Below are positions 1 through 7,642 of a stretch of 9,429 nucleotides of DNA, one piece after another. This DNA is from Spirochaetales bacterium (GTDB taxonomy: Bacteria > Spirochaetota > Spirochaetia > Treponematales > UBA12059): contig JAFGUM010000070.1 in the NCBI GenBank assembly GCA_016938515.1, positions 1 to 9,429 on the forward strand, written 5' to 3'. Made by a program: the position numbers and the translations under genes. Each line of letters starts with the position of its first letter. Within the stretch, counting starts at the first letter, position 1. Under the pieces are notes generated by a model. That model ran no database searches. It was not told where the DNA came from and saw only the letters and a program-made list of their open reading frames with translations.

Positions 1-603
1 GGGGCGTCGATGCTCAGAGGCTCGGCCACGCTGTCAGAAGCCGCCAAGCAGGGGCTGGAAGCGGTTCGCGAAACGGTGAATGCGATGCGGCAAATCGCAG
101 AAAAAATAGCGATCATAGAAGAAATAGCCAGGTCTACAAATATGCTTTCCCTGAACGCCAGCATCGAAGCCGCCAGGGCTGGGGAGCATGGCAAGGGATT
201 CGCAGTTGTGGCGAGCGAGGTTGGCAAGCTGGCTGAGCGGTCGCGAACAGCCGCTGGCCAGATAGCGACGCTGTCGTACGATAGCGTACAGATTGCGGAA
301 AAAGCGGGGGTGATGCTCGAGGGAATGGCTCCTGATATTCAGAAGACCGCGGACCTCGTACAGGAGATAAGCGTAGCCAGCCGCGAGCAAGACGCCGGTG
401 CCACCCAGATAAACCAGGCTATGACCCAGCTCGATACGGTTATCCAGACGAACGCGTCTATATCCGAGGAGTTCAGCGCCACGAGTGAAGAAATTGCGGC
501 GCAGGCAAGCATGGTCGCCGGCACGGCGGCAGACCTGGCACAGAGGGCTGAAAACCTTCAGAACCTCGTAGCCTTCTTCCAGCTAGAAGAGGAGATCGCA
601 TGA
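1..603 (+). CDS. Methyl-accepting chemotaxis protein, C-terminal signalling domain (5' end outside window)
   Basis: This is the cytoplasmic signalling half of a chemoreceptor, which would pair with CheW and CheA at its hairpin tip. The frame is open from base 1, so the gene starts upstream; the ATG at 10 is internal. The conserved hairpin lies at about 115-243 ([20 protein letters not shown], then [21 protein letters not shown]). A methylation-type site fits the consensus at the [10 protein letters not shown] segment (Glu pair at 466-471). The protein ends soon after the coiled coil (FFQLEEEIA), with no flexible tail and no tethering pentapeptide, unlike the next receptor. Sensor, membrane and HAMP regions are not visible, so the ligand cannot be guessed. 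Its TGA overlaps the next gene's ATG (ATGA), which indicates translational coupling. Family assignment is certain; the specific role is unknown. Confidence 0.95.
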   Translation, partial: GASMLRGSATLSEAAKQGLEAVRETVNAMRQIAEKIAIIEEIARSTNMLSLNASIEAARAGEHGKGFAVVASEVGKLAERSRTAAGQIATLSYDSVQIAEKAGVMLEGMAPDIQKTADLVQEISVASREQDAGATQINQAMTQLDTVIQTNASISEEFSATSEEIAAQASMVAGTAADLAQRAENLQNLVAFFQLEEEIA

Positions 604-2750
604 AAGCAACGACATCGGTACAGAGAGGAATCAAGTCTATAGGCACGCGCATCGCGCTGATTTTTGGAGCCGCGACTGTTATCGTCATGGCAACGCTAGT
701 ATTGATACTGGTCTCCATGACGAGCAAAACGGTGAGTGAGCTCACCGACGCGTACTCGACGCAGGTAACCCAAGCCCGGGCGGATGAATTGTCTGCTACA
801 ATAAAGGAATACGTGCGATTCGCTATAGAAGAAGCCGACAGGAACATCACGGTGTCCGGCAACAAGGCTGCAATCCAGACCATGATGACCAACAAGAAAA
901 AAGATGTAGAAGACTTCATCCTGGGATACTTCTACGCGGATTCAAGCGGAGCCTATTTCAGCGATGTCGCGGCCAAGGGTAACATCGGCGACAGGGATTA
1001 CTTCAATGCCGTGATGAAACAGGGCGCTCCGTGGGCTGTAGGACAGCCGGTAATATCAAGATCGCTCAATGTCCCGATCGTCGTTGTCGCGGCGCCTGTT
1101 GTCAGGAAGGGAAAACCGGACGGAATGATAGGCGTGCAGATAGCGCTGACCGACCTTTCAAAATCCCTGGCGAAGGTCACGATCGACGGCATGGGGTACG
1201 GCTTTATAATCGATAACGCTGGTACCATTCTTGCTCACCCCAATTCGGACCTTATCATGAACATGAATGCAGTCAACGCTGAAGAATACGGGTACGAGGG
1301 CTTTGAGCGTGTGGGCAAAGATATGATGAAAGGTGGCTCGGGAACCGGCAGGATTACGAGGCCGGACGGAGTCGTGGAGTACGTTTTCTATTCTGGTGTT
1401 GAAGGTTCGGGAGGATGGTCACTGGCGCTTGCCATAGAAGAGTCTTATATCCAGAGCAGCAGCCAGAAACTAGCCGTGCTCGTCACCGGTATTGGGCTTG
1501 CTGCCCTCGCGGTCATCGTAGCCTTGTCAATTTTTATCGGGCGTTCAATTTCAAAACCCGTTAAAACAATCGCGCTGGTATCCAACGAACTTTCCGCCGG
1601 CAGGCTCGACGTCGTGATACCGCAGAGTACCCTGTTGCGGGCGGACGAGATTGGGGTTCTGGCAGCTTCGATGAATGCCACCATAACGCGGTTGCGCGAT
1701 GTTGTTACCGAGGTCAAGGAAGCGAGCGACCTGGTGTCCTCCGGTGCCAGCGAGCTTTCCACCGCGGCACAGCAGATGGCCACGGGCATAGCCGGCATTG
1801 CCGACTCGAGCCAGCAGTTGTCGCAGGGCGCTACAGAGCAGGCGGCGAGCGCCGAAGAGGTGTCGGCGAGCGTAGAGCAGATGGGCGCCAACATCAACCA
1901 GAACGCTGCCAACGCCGCCCAGACGGAGAGCATAGCCACCAAAGCTGCCGCGGACGCGGAACAGGGCGCCATTGCCGTGGCGGAAACGGTTACGGCCATG
2001 CGGCAGATAGCAGAAAAGATCGCCATCATCGAAGAAATCGCCCGTTCCACAAACATGCTGTCGCTCAACGCCAGTATCGAAGCCGCCAGGGCGGGAGAAC
2101 ACGGCAAGGGCTTCGCGGTGGTCGCGAGCGAAGTTGGCAAGCTGGCCGAACGAAGCAAAACCGCCGCCGGAGAAATTTCCGCGCTGTCCAGAAAAAGCGT
2201 GGACGTCGCGGAAAAAGCCGGTGCGATGTTGCAGAGCATGGTTCCCGATATAAAGAAAACTGCTGAACTCGTCCAGGAAATAAGCGGTGCCAGCCGAGAA
2301 CAGGATACGGGAACGCAGCAGATAAACAAGGCCGTAGCCCAGCTCGATACGGTGATACAGCAGAACGCGTCAATTTCCGAGGAGTTCAGCGCGACGAGTG
2401 AGCAGATAGCGGGGCAGGCATCGATGGTAGCGGGTACCACAGAAGAGCTGGCATCGCAGGCAGCCAAGCTCAATGAGGCGATAGCATTCTTCAAAACCGG
2501 GGAGGATGGATCCAGGCTCAAGCAGCAGTCTCCATCCGGTACCGGGGCTCGCTCAGAACAACCGCGCCAGTCCAAGGCCACGGGAACAACGCCAAAGGCA
2601 CCCGCAACCGCTGAAACGGACAAGCCCCCGCACGCCTCCAAGAACGGCATGGTAACCATAAGCGCGGCCCGCAAACCGTCCACCTCCATAACCCTCAGGA
2701 GCGACCAGAACACTGAAGCCGCGAATGACGAGGATTTTATAGAGTATTGA
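600..2750 (+). CDS. Methyl-accepting chemotaxis protein with extracytoplasmic dCache-type sensor and C-terminal tethering pentapeptide
   Basis: A complete 716-residue transmembrane chemoreceptor. In order: a short cytoplasmic N-terminus; TM1 at about residues 18-39; an extracytoplasmic sensor at about 45-285 with dCache features ([18 protein letters not shown] at 130-135, [20 protein letters not shown]); TM2 at about 291-313; HAMP at about 314-367 ([12 protein letters not shown] to [12 protein letters not shown]); and a signalling coiled coil to about 631 with the hairpin tip at 478-519. Two segments fit the methylation consensus, with Glu pairs at 419/420 ([10 protein letters not shown]) and 594/595 ([10 protein letters not shown]). 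Residues 632-716 are a Pro/Ser/Thr/Gln-rich, probably disordered tail ending D-F-I-E-Y, matching the x-[HFYW]-x-x-[HFYW] pentapeptide that recruits CheR or CheB in other bacteria. The sensor lacks an obvious amino-acid-binding RxWY motif, so the ligand is unknown. The start overlaps the previous stop. Confidence 0.96.
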   Translation: MKATTSVQRGIKSIGTRIALIFGAATVIVMATLVLILVSMTSKTVSELTDAYSTQVTQARADELSATIKEYVRFAIEEADRNITVSGNKAAIQTMMTNKKKDVEDFILGYFYADSSGAYFSDVAAKGNIGDRDYFNAVMKQGAPWAVGQPVISRSLNVPIVVVAAPVVRKGKPDGMIGVQIALTDLSKSLAKVTIDGMGYGFIIDNAGTILAHPNSDLIMNMNAVNAEEYGYEGFERVGKDMMKGGSGTGRITRPDGVVEYVFYSGVEGSGGWSLALAIEESYIQSSSQKLAVLVTGIGLAALAVIVALSIFIGRSISKPVKTIALVSNELSAGRLDVVIPQSTLLRADEIGVLAASMNATITRLRDVVTEVKEASDLVSSGASELSTAAQQMATGIAGIADSSQQLSQGATEQAASAEEVSASVEQMGANINQNAANAAQTESIATKAAADAEQGAIAVAETVTAMRQIAEKIAIIEEIARSTNMLSLNASIEAARAGEHGKGFAVVASEVGKLAERSKTAAGEISALSRKSVDVAEKAGAMLQSMVPDIKKTAELVQEISGASREQDTGTQQINKAVAQLDTVIQQNASISEEFSATSEQIAGQASMVAGTTEELASQAAKLNEAIAFFKTGEDGSRLKQQSPSGTGARSEQPRQSKATGTTPKAPATAETDKPPHASKNGMVTISAARKPSTSITLRSDQNTEAANDEDFIEY

Positions 2751-2753
2751 AGC

Positions 2754-2760
2754 GGAGGAA
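2754..2760 (+). promoter_or_regulatory. Ribosome binding site that fixes the cheW start
   Basis: GGAGGAA lies 4 bases upstream of the ATG at 2765 (6 counted from the GGAGG core). It favours that ATG over the in-frame TTG at 2747, which would overlap the receptor's stop and put the Shine-Dalgarno inside the gene. Homology agrees: CheW proteins usually begin close to a QYLTF-type strand. Confidence 0.85.
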
Positions 2761-2764
2761 CACG

Positions 2765-3280
2765 ATGGGACAGTACCTGACCTTCGAACTCGACAGCAGA
2801 CGATACGGCGTGCGCGTCGCCCTCGTCAATTCAGTGCTCGACCCGCAACCGGTAACGCCATTATCGGCCGCCGGAACCATCGTTACGGGGCTCACCAACG
2901 TCAGGGGAAACGTCGTGCCGGTGTTCAATCCTCGCAAAACCCTTGAGCGGACACGCGTAGACGAAGCGACCTCTTCGGAAGAAACGCACGTAGCAACAGC
3001 GACAAAAGAAGACGACGAGGAAGGCGGCATCGTCATTTTCGAGGTGGAAAACGGGACGCTGCTGCCGTTCATCGGCCTGGAAGCCGACCGGATTGGCAAG
3101 GTGGTAAACCTCGAGGACGCAGACCTGTCCCCCGTCCCTGATTTTCTACCAGTGGAAGCCTCGAAGTACTTTGAGGGTTTTTGCTTCGTAGGAGGCAGCA
3201 GACATTCCATAGTCAACCTCCGAGAACTGACGTCCAGGGAGACTCTGTTCGGCGTAATCGAGGGGGCACTCCGTGATTGA
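2765..3280 (+). CDS. cheW: CheW chemotaxis coupling protein
   Basis: A 171-residue adaptor of the CheW SH3-like family, which links receptors to CheA in the signalling array. The fold is seen from the N-terminal MGQYLTFELDSRRYGVRVAL through the conserved NVRGNVVPVFNPR motif (about residues 45-57), then IVIFEVENG, and the C-terminal half (LEADRIGKVVNLEDADLSPV, KYFEGFCFVGG, SIVNLREL). Between the two halves, at about residues 61-88, sits an acidic Ser/Thr/Glu-rich insert (EATSSEE, KEDDEEGG). It makes this protein slightly longer than the family's usual length and replaces the normal short loop. The gene follows the receptor by 14 bp and overlaps the STAS gene by 8 bp. Assignment is secure. A receptor-specific CheW variant is possible because genomes of this type often hold several. 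Confidence 0.93.
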   Translation: MGQYLTFELDSRRYGVRVALVNSVLDPQPVTPLSAAGTIVTGLTNVRGNVVPVFNPRKTLERTRVDEATSSEETHVATATKEDDEEGGIVIFEVENGTLLPFIGLEADRIGKVVNLEDADLSPVPDFLPVEASKYFEGFCFVGGSRHSIVNLRELTSRETLFGVIEGALRD

Positions 3281-3602
3281 CATAACCGTGGCCATTCCCG
3301 AAGACGCGGGCATCCAGGCGATAGCCGGCATCAGAACCGAGCTGGCAGCGGCTATGGAAGAAGCTCATGCCGGAGCTCATATTACCCTCAACCTCGGCAC
3401 CATGAAAAAATCGGACTCGTCACTCGCCCAGCTCATCATAGCTTTTATGGTTGAAGCTCGGAGACGCGAACTCACGTGGACCATTCGGGGCAATGAAGGT
3501 GAACGCTCTCTGTACTCCATGCTGTGCTGCGACAATGCCGGTGACTCGTGCCACATCGGGCTACAACGGGGTGAAGCAGAACCCGGGGGAGGCGCTTCGT
3601 GA
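3273..3602 (+). CDS. Small STAS-domain protein of the chemotaxis operon
   Basis: A 109-residue single-domain protein that resembles STAS (sulfate transporter/anti-sigma antagonist) proteins. It has an N-terminal beta strand (MIDITVAI), a helix (GIRTELAAAMEEA), a strand (AHITLNLGTM) and then the loop and helix KKSDSSLAQLIIAFMVEARR. The D48-S49-S50 sequence sits where SpoIIAA-type proteins carry their phosphorylated Ser. The C-terminus (SYSMLCC onward, ending in Gly-rich EPGGGAS) is less typical. The GTG start at 3273 is preceded by a GAGGGGG-type ribosome binding site (3260-3266) inside cheW, and the gene overlaps cheW by 8 bp. The stop overlaps the cheA start (GTGA). Sandwiched between cheW and cheA, it probably acts in the array or links it to a kinase/phosphatase switch. 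That role is inferred, not known. Confidence 0.8.
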   Translation: MIDITVAIPEDAGIQAIAGIRTELAAAMEEAHAGAHITLNLGTMKKSDSSLAQLIIAFMVEARRRELTWTIRGNEGERSLYSMLCCDNAGDSCHIGLQRGEAEPGGGAS

Positions 3603-5659
3603 ACGATAAATTGATAGAAACATTTCTGGACGAAGCGCACGAGCTCCTGGATGGCCTTGAAGAGCAGTTGCTTGAGCTGGAGAAAAACCCGGCCGACACG
3701 GCCGCGATGAACGGCGCGTTCAGGGCTCTCCACTCTATCAAGGGTTCCGCATCGATGTTCGGGTTCGACGACGTTGGAAAGTTTGCGCACGAGGTTGAAG
3801 CCGCCCTTGACCATTTTAGAAGCGAATCCTTGCCATCGACCCCAGAGCTCGCTGATGCCGTGCTCAGATCGCGGGATTTGATACGTACCATGCTCGACAA
3901 CCCAGAAGAGGCAGCCAATGAAGAACGCGACAGCCTCGTAGCAACGCTATCTGCTCTCGCAGGTAAGCTCATGGAGCCAGCTCCCAGCTCAAAGCCACGG
4001 TCAATTCGCCCGCAGGCAGCGGTACCATCCGCTACAGAAAACAAGACATTCTGGATACGATACCGCCCGTCTGCGGATGCCTACCGTCGAGGAATCAAGC
4101 CAGAATCGCTCATCAAGGAGGTTAAAAGCCTCGGCAAGACCAGCGTCCGTTGCGACTGCGAGCGCGTGCCGCCACTGTCCGCCATCGACCCCGAAGCGTG
4201 CTACCTGTCGTGGGATATACTGCTCACCACAGAACAGGACGCTGGCGCCATTCGGGATATCTTTATTTTCGAGGAAGGCAGCTCGGAAGTAGTGGTTGAG
4301 GATATCGACTACGACGACATCATTGAAGGAGATGAAGTGCGCCGCCTGGGAGAAATTCTGGCCGTGCGCAACCTGTCGGCGGATTCGATCAAGGCAGCCC
4401 TGTCCCGACAGCGGCCTATAGGAGAGATACTCGTCGAGGATCTGGGAGCTCCAAGGCAAGCGATAGAAGACGCACTCTTCGAACAGAAACACGCCCGCAC
4501 CATCGTCCAGTCGAGCAGGGAAGATAACGAACGAAAAACCATTCGCATACGATCGGACAAGCTCGACGCGCTGCTCAACCTCGTTGGTGAACTGGTAACG
4601 GTGCAGGCGCAGCTGTCGCAGACGGTCAAGGACTCTGGAGACCGGCACCTGCACGGCATAAGCGACTACGTAAAGCGCCTCGCAGGAGAACTGCGCTCCA
4701 CGTCGATGGAGCTGCGGCTCGTTCCGGTAGATTCGCTGTTTGCCAAGTTCAAGAGGCTGATCCGGGACCTTTCCAAGAGCCTGGGCAAGGAGCTGGAGTT
4801 GCGCCTCGAAGGCGGTGACACCGAGATTGACAAATCGGTAATAGACGTACTCAACGACCCGCTGGTACACCTCGTGCGCAACGCCGCAGACCACGGCCTC
4901 GAGTCGCCCGAAGCCAGGCAAGCCGCCGGCAAGCCCGCGGCCGGCACCATTACGCTCAAGGCGCAACACGCGGGAGCGTTCGTGCGCATAAGCGTGATGG
5001 ACGACGGCGCTGGTCTGAACCGCGACAAGATTTTGAAACGGGCCGTAGACCGGGGAATAGTGCAGGCGGACGTCCAACTGGAGGACAGGGAGATCGACCA
5101 GCTCATTTTCAAGCCCGGGTTCTCAACCGCCGACGTCATTTCGAGCGTTTCCGGGAGGGGCGTCGGCCTTGACGTCGTAAAAACAGCGATAGATCAGCTC
5201 GGGGGTCACCTCAACATCAATTCTACCCCTGGGCAGGGCACGGAATTCTCCATGGATATACCGCTGACGCTAGCCATAATAGATGGCTTCCTCGTGCGCT
5301 CCGGTACCAGGAATTTTGTCATACCGCTGTCATCGGTAGACTCGTGTTTCGAGCGGGAGCGCCCCGCAAACCCGGAGCGCCTGATCGTGAGGGGCAAGGA
5401 ATTTATACCATACGTATCTGCCCGCGACCTGTTTGGCGAAGACGAAGCGCCGCCCGAGCGAGAAGAAATAGTCATAGTCAGCATCTTCGAATCACGGGTT
5501 GCGCTGGGCTTTGACCAGGTGCTCGGCGGGTATCAAACCGTAATCAAGCCGATAGGAGAAATAGCCAGGTACGCCGCGGGAGTATCGGGCGCAGCCATAC
5601 TCGCCGATGGCGGCATCGCGCTCATCCTGGACGTCGCCGCTCTCGCACGCCAGTCGTAA
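3599..5659 (+). CDS. cheA: CheA chemotaxis sensor histidine kinase
   Basis: A 686-residue cytoplasmic kinase that autophosphorylates and donates phosphate to CheY/CheB-type regulators. In order: an N-terminal HPt domain (about 1-105) with the phospho-acceptor His45 in ALHSIKGSA; a Pro/Ser linker; a domain at about 150-240 (FWIRYRPS, then DPEACYLSWDILLTT, then IFIFEEGS), probably a response-regulator-docking P2-like region; a helical stretch at about 245-300 with two similar motifs (GEILAVRNLSADSIKAAL and GEILVEDLGAPRQAIEDAL); the P3 dimerisation helices (LDALLNLVGELVTVQAQLSQ); the ATPase domain with N box HLVRNAADHG (424-433), G1 DDGAGL (468-473) and G2 GRGVGLDVV (519-527); and a CheW-like P5 domain from about 545 to the end. 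All catalytic motifs look intact. The GTG start overlaps the STAS stop and follows a GGGGGAGG site at 3585-3592. Confidence 0.96.
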   Translation: MNDKLIETFLDEAHELLDGLEEQLLELEKNPADTAAMNGAFRALHSIKGSASMFGFDDVGKFAHEVEAALDHFRSESLPSTPELADAVLRSRDLIRTMLDNPEEAANEERDSLVATLSALAGKLMEPAPSSKPRSIRPQAAVPSATENKTFWIRYRPSADAYRRGIKPESLIKEVKSLGKTSVRCDCERVPPLSAIDPEACYLSWDILLTTEQDAGAIRDIFIFEEGSSEVVVEDIDYDDIIEGDEVRRLGEILAVRNLSADSIKAALSRQRPIGEILVEDLGAPRQAIEDALFEQKHARTIVQSSREDNERKTIRIRSDKLDALLNLVGELVTVQAQLSQTVKDSGDRHLHGISDYVKRLAGELRSTSMELRLVPVDSLFAKFKRLIRDLSKSLGKELELRLEGGDTEIDKSVIDVLNDPLVHLVRNAADHGLESPEARQAAGKPAAGTITLKAQHAGAFVRISVMDDGAGLNRDKILKRAVDRGIVQADVQLEDREIDQLIFKPGFSTADVISSVSGRGVGLDVVKTAIDQLGGHLNINSTPGQGTEFSMDIPLTLAIIDGFLVRSGTRNFVIPLSSVDSCFERERPANPERLIVRGKEFIPYVSARDLFGEDEAPPEREEIVIVSIFESRVALGFDQVLGGYQTVIKPIGEIARYAAGVSGAAILADGGIALILDVAALARQS

Positions 5660-5682
5660 GGGCACTGAAAAAATATAATTTC

Positions 5683-5690
5683 AAGGGGGA
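5683..5690 (+). promoter_or_regulatory. Ribosome binding site of the truncated Rieske-like reading frame
   Basis: AAGGGGGA sits 3 bases before the ATG at 5694 (the AAGGGG core lies about 5 away). It is preceded by an A/T-rich spacer after the cheA stop. It shows that a real gene start once stood here, which supports reading 5694 onward as a gene relic rather than chance. Confidence 0.6.
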
Positions 5691-5693
5691 ATA

Positions 5694-5757
5694 ATGATAC
5701 CCAATCTGTGGTACGCGGTGCTCGAGTCGGCGGAGGTACCCCGTTCCACCAGCCACT
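5694..5757 (+). pseudogene. Truncated 5' end of a Rieske [2Fe-2S] oxygenase-like gene
   Basis: From the ATG at 5694 the frame reads MIPNLWYAVLESAEVP, which closely resembles the N-terminus of bacterial Rieske-type ring-hydroxylating oxygenase subunits (MIPNxWYxxLES pattern, from memory of the family). A faint match may continue to the MTRG about residue 23. None of the Rieske cluster ligands (CxH and CxxH) or later domains follow. From 5758 the DNA is the 3' end of the convergent ygiQ. Formally the frame stays open for 61 codons to 5879, but the distal part is only the antisense of ygiQ. A ribosome binding site precedes it. The best reading is a gene cut by a deletion, inversion or insertion whose breakpoint lies at about 5740-5760. 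The alternative is chance resemblance over 16 residues, which I think unlikely. Confidence 0.6.
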
Positions 5758-7635
5758 TCATGACACGAGGCAGCGCGGCCCCCTGCCAATCAGATCGGTA
5801 CGACCGGCGAAGCGCAGTGCCTCGAGCACCAGCTCCCTGTTCTCGGGCTTCGAGTACTGCAGCAAAGCGCGCTGCATAGCTCGCTCTTTGGCACCCCGGG
5901 CTACATAGACGGGCTGCATCGAGAGCGGATCCAGACCCGAATGGTACATGGCGGTAGCCAGCGTCCCGGGGGTCGGGTAAAAATCCTGCACCTGGTCGGG
6001 AACGAACCCGGAATCCCGCAGGTATTCCGCGAGTTCTATGGCATCGACGAGCTCTGACCCCGGGTGGGAAGCTATAAAATACGGGACGAGGTATTGCTTT
6101 AAGCCAAGCTCCCGATTGGTCTTGGCCCACGCCCGCGCAAATCCATCGTATACCTCGTGTCGGGGCTTGCCCATCAACGCCAGCACCCTGGCAGACACGT
6201 GTTCCGGAGCCACCTTGAGCTGCCCCGAAACGTGGTAGAGAGCCAGCTCTCGCAGGAACGCGTCATCCTTGTCTGCCATCACGTAGTCGAATCGGATACC
6301 CGAACGCACAAAAGCCTTCTTGATGCCGGGCAACGAGCGCACGGCGCGCAGCACATCCAGGTAGTCCCGGTGGCTCACGACCAGGGAGGGACAGAGCTCG
6401 GGTGTAAGACAGCGTCTGGTTACGCACGCGCTCCCTGCAGCCTGTTTTTTGCACGCGGGGCCCCTGAAATTGGCGGTGGGGCCGCCTATGTCGTGGATAT
6501 ACCCCTTGAAACCCCGCAGCGTCGTCAGCTCGCGAGCCTCCGCGACAATGGAATCCTTCGAGCGGCTCGTTACTATGCGCCCTTGGTGAAACGCGAGAGC
6601 GCAGAAGGCGCAGGCGCCGTAGCAGCCGCGGCTCGAGGCTATGCTGAACTTGACCTCGGCGAACGCCGGTACGCCGCCGTACGCATCGTATGCCGGGTGC
6701 CAGACGCGCTCGAAGCGAAGGCTGTATACCGCGTCCAGCTCCTCACGCGACAGCGGTGCCTGCGGCGGTTCCTGCACCACAAACTGTCCGGCAGCCAGCT
6801 CGCATAACGGCAGCGCGGAGCCGGGGTCTGTGTTGCGGTACTGAACGGCGAAAGACTCGGCGAACGCGCCCGCGTCAACAGCGGCCGTAGCGTGGTCGGG
6901 GAGTCGCAACGCGGTCACCGGCACGTCACCTTCCCTTGAGCTCCGCCATACCGTCCCCCTAATGCCACGAAGCATACTGGCGTCAAACGAGGCGTTCTCC
7001 GTAGACACCCCTGCAGACGCGTTGGCTGCGAGACGCTGCGCTACTTCGGCGATCGCCCGCTCTGCCATGCCGTAGATCACGAGGTCTGCTTTGGCGTCCA
7101 GGATGATGGGCTTGCGTACGGTATCGGACAGGTAGTCGTAGTGTGACAGGCGACGAAGCGACGCTTCCAACCCACCCGCGATTACCGGCACGCCCTTGTA
7201 CGCTTCACGACACCGGCCACAGTACGCTATAACGGCTCTGTCGGGCCGCGCGTTGGTGGCTTTTCCGTTGACGAGGTACGCGTGCAGCGAGCCGTCGGCG
7301 CTCCGGCACAGGCAGGGATCACCACCGGGAGCGTACTCATCCTCAGCGCGCCGCCTGCGGTTGGCCGTGTACGAGCACACCATAGAATCGAGAGCCCCGC
7401 CAGCAACCAGAAAGGCCAGTCGCGGTTTGCCAAGAGCCCGGAAAGCCGCAACATCAGAGGGATCCGGCCGCGCCAGCATGCCAACCGTATACCCGAGAGA
7501 TTCCAGCCAACGGCCGATGAGAGCCCCGCCAAAACTCGGGTGGTCCACGTAGGAATCCCCGCTGACGATGACAAAGTCCAGGCATTCCGTATGGCGCGCG
7601 GCCATCTCGGCGAGTGTTGTGGGCATAAACGACAT
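5758..7635 (-). CDS. ygiQ: YgiQ/UPF0313-family radical SAM protein
   Basis: A 625-residue iron-sulfur protein of the YgiQ radical SAM family, whose substrate is not established to my knowledge. It begins MSFMPTTLAEMAAR and continues with FVIVSGDSYVDHPSFGGALIGR, the characteristic N-terminal domain. The [4Fe-4S]-binding CX3CX2C motif (GCYGACAFC) has its cysteines at about residues 338, 342 and 345. A SAM-domain stretch (GFKGYIHDIGGPTANFRGP) and the C-terminal conserved QDFYPTPGTLATAMYHSG and RTDLIGRGPRCLV follow. I chose the ATG at 7635 because homologues have a short lead-in with Phe just before PTT; an ATG at 7626 is possible. Upstream in-frame codons to 7710 lie in promoter DNA and look non-coding. 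The protein stops one residue after CLV, where relatives usually have a few more residues, so its extreme C-terminus may be clipped by the rearrangement at its end. Confidence 0.93.
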   Translation of the reverse strand: MSFMPTTLAEMAARHTECLDFVIVSGDSYVDHPSFGGALIGRWLESLGYTVGMLARPDPSDVAAFRALGKPRLAFLVAGGALDSMVCSYTANRRRRAEDEYAPGGDPCLCRSADGSLHAYLVNGKATNARPDRAVIAYCGRCREAYKGVPVIAGGLEASLRRLSHYDYLSDTVRKPIILDAKADLVIYGMAERAIAEVAQRLAANASAGVSTENASFDASMLRGIRGTVWRSSREGDVPVTALRLPDHATAAVDAGAFAESFAVQYRNTDPGSALPLCELAAGQFVVQEPPQAPLSREELDAVYSLRFERVWHPAYDAYGGVPAFAEVKFSIASSRGCYGACAFCALAFHQGRIVTSRSKDSIVAEARELTTLRGFKGYIHDIGGPTANFRGPACKKQAAGSACVTRRCLTPELCPSLVVSHRDYLDVLRAVRSLPGIKKAFVRSGIRFDYVMADKDDAFLRELALYHVSGQLKVAPEHVSARVLALMGKPRHEVYDGFARAWAKTNRELGLKQYLVPYFIASHPGSELVDAIELAEYLRDSGFVPDQVQDFYPTPGTLATAMYHSGLDPLSMQPVYVARGAKERAMQRALLQYSKPENRELVLEALRFAGRTDLIGRGPRCLVS

Positions 7636-7642
7636 GCCTCTG

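Noticed and set aside
1445..2713. Long open frame (422 codons) on the - strand inside the receptor gene
   Set aside because: It is antisense to a fully conserved receptor signalling domain. Its protein is Ala/Ser/Leu-rich without recognisable motifs, as expected of a shadow frame in G+C-rich DNA.
2747..2764. TTG start for cheW overlapping the receptor stop
   Set aside because: The strong GGAGGAA site just before the ATG at 2765 and the usual CheW N-terminus favour the later start.
4001..5077. Long open frame (358 codons) on the - strand inside cheA
   Set aside because: It is antisense to conserved CheA kinase motifs, has no ribosome binding site I could see, and resembles no known family.
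5674..5679. Perfect TATAAT after cheA as a promoter for the Rieske-like frame
   Set aside because: No acceptable -35 hexamer occurs 16-18 bases upstream, and the start point would fall within the ribosome binding site. It is probably just an A/T-rich spacer.
5700..5757. tRNA 3' end or terminator suggested by CCACCA and the GGTAC/GTACC repeat
   Set aside because: No T-loop or acceptor pairing could be found, and the weak inverted repeat has a 21-base loop and no T-run.
6157..6807. Open frame (216 codons) on the + strand inside ygiQ
   Set aside because: It overlaps the radical SAM core of ygiQ in antisense; the product is Arg/Ala-rich with no domain signature.
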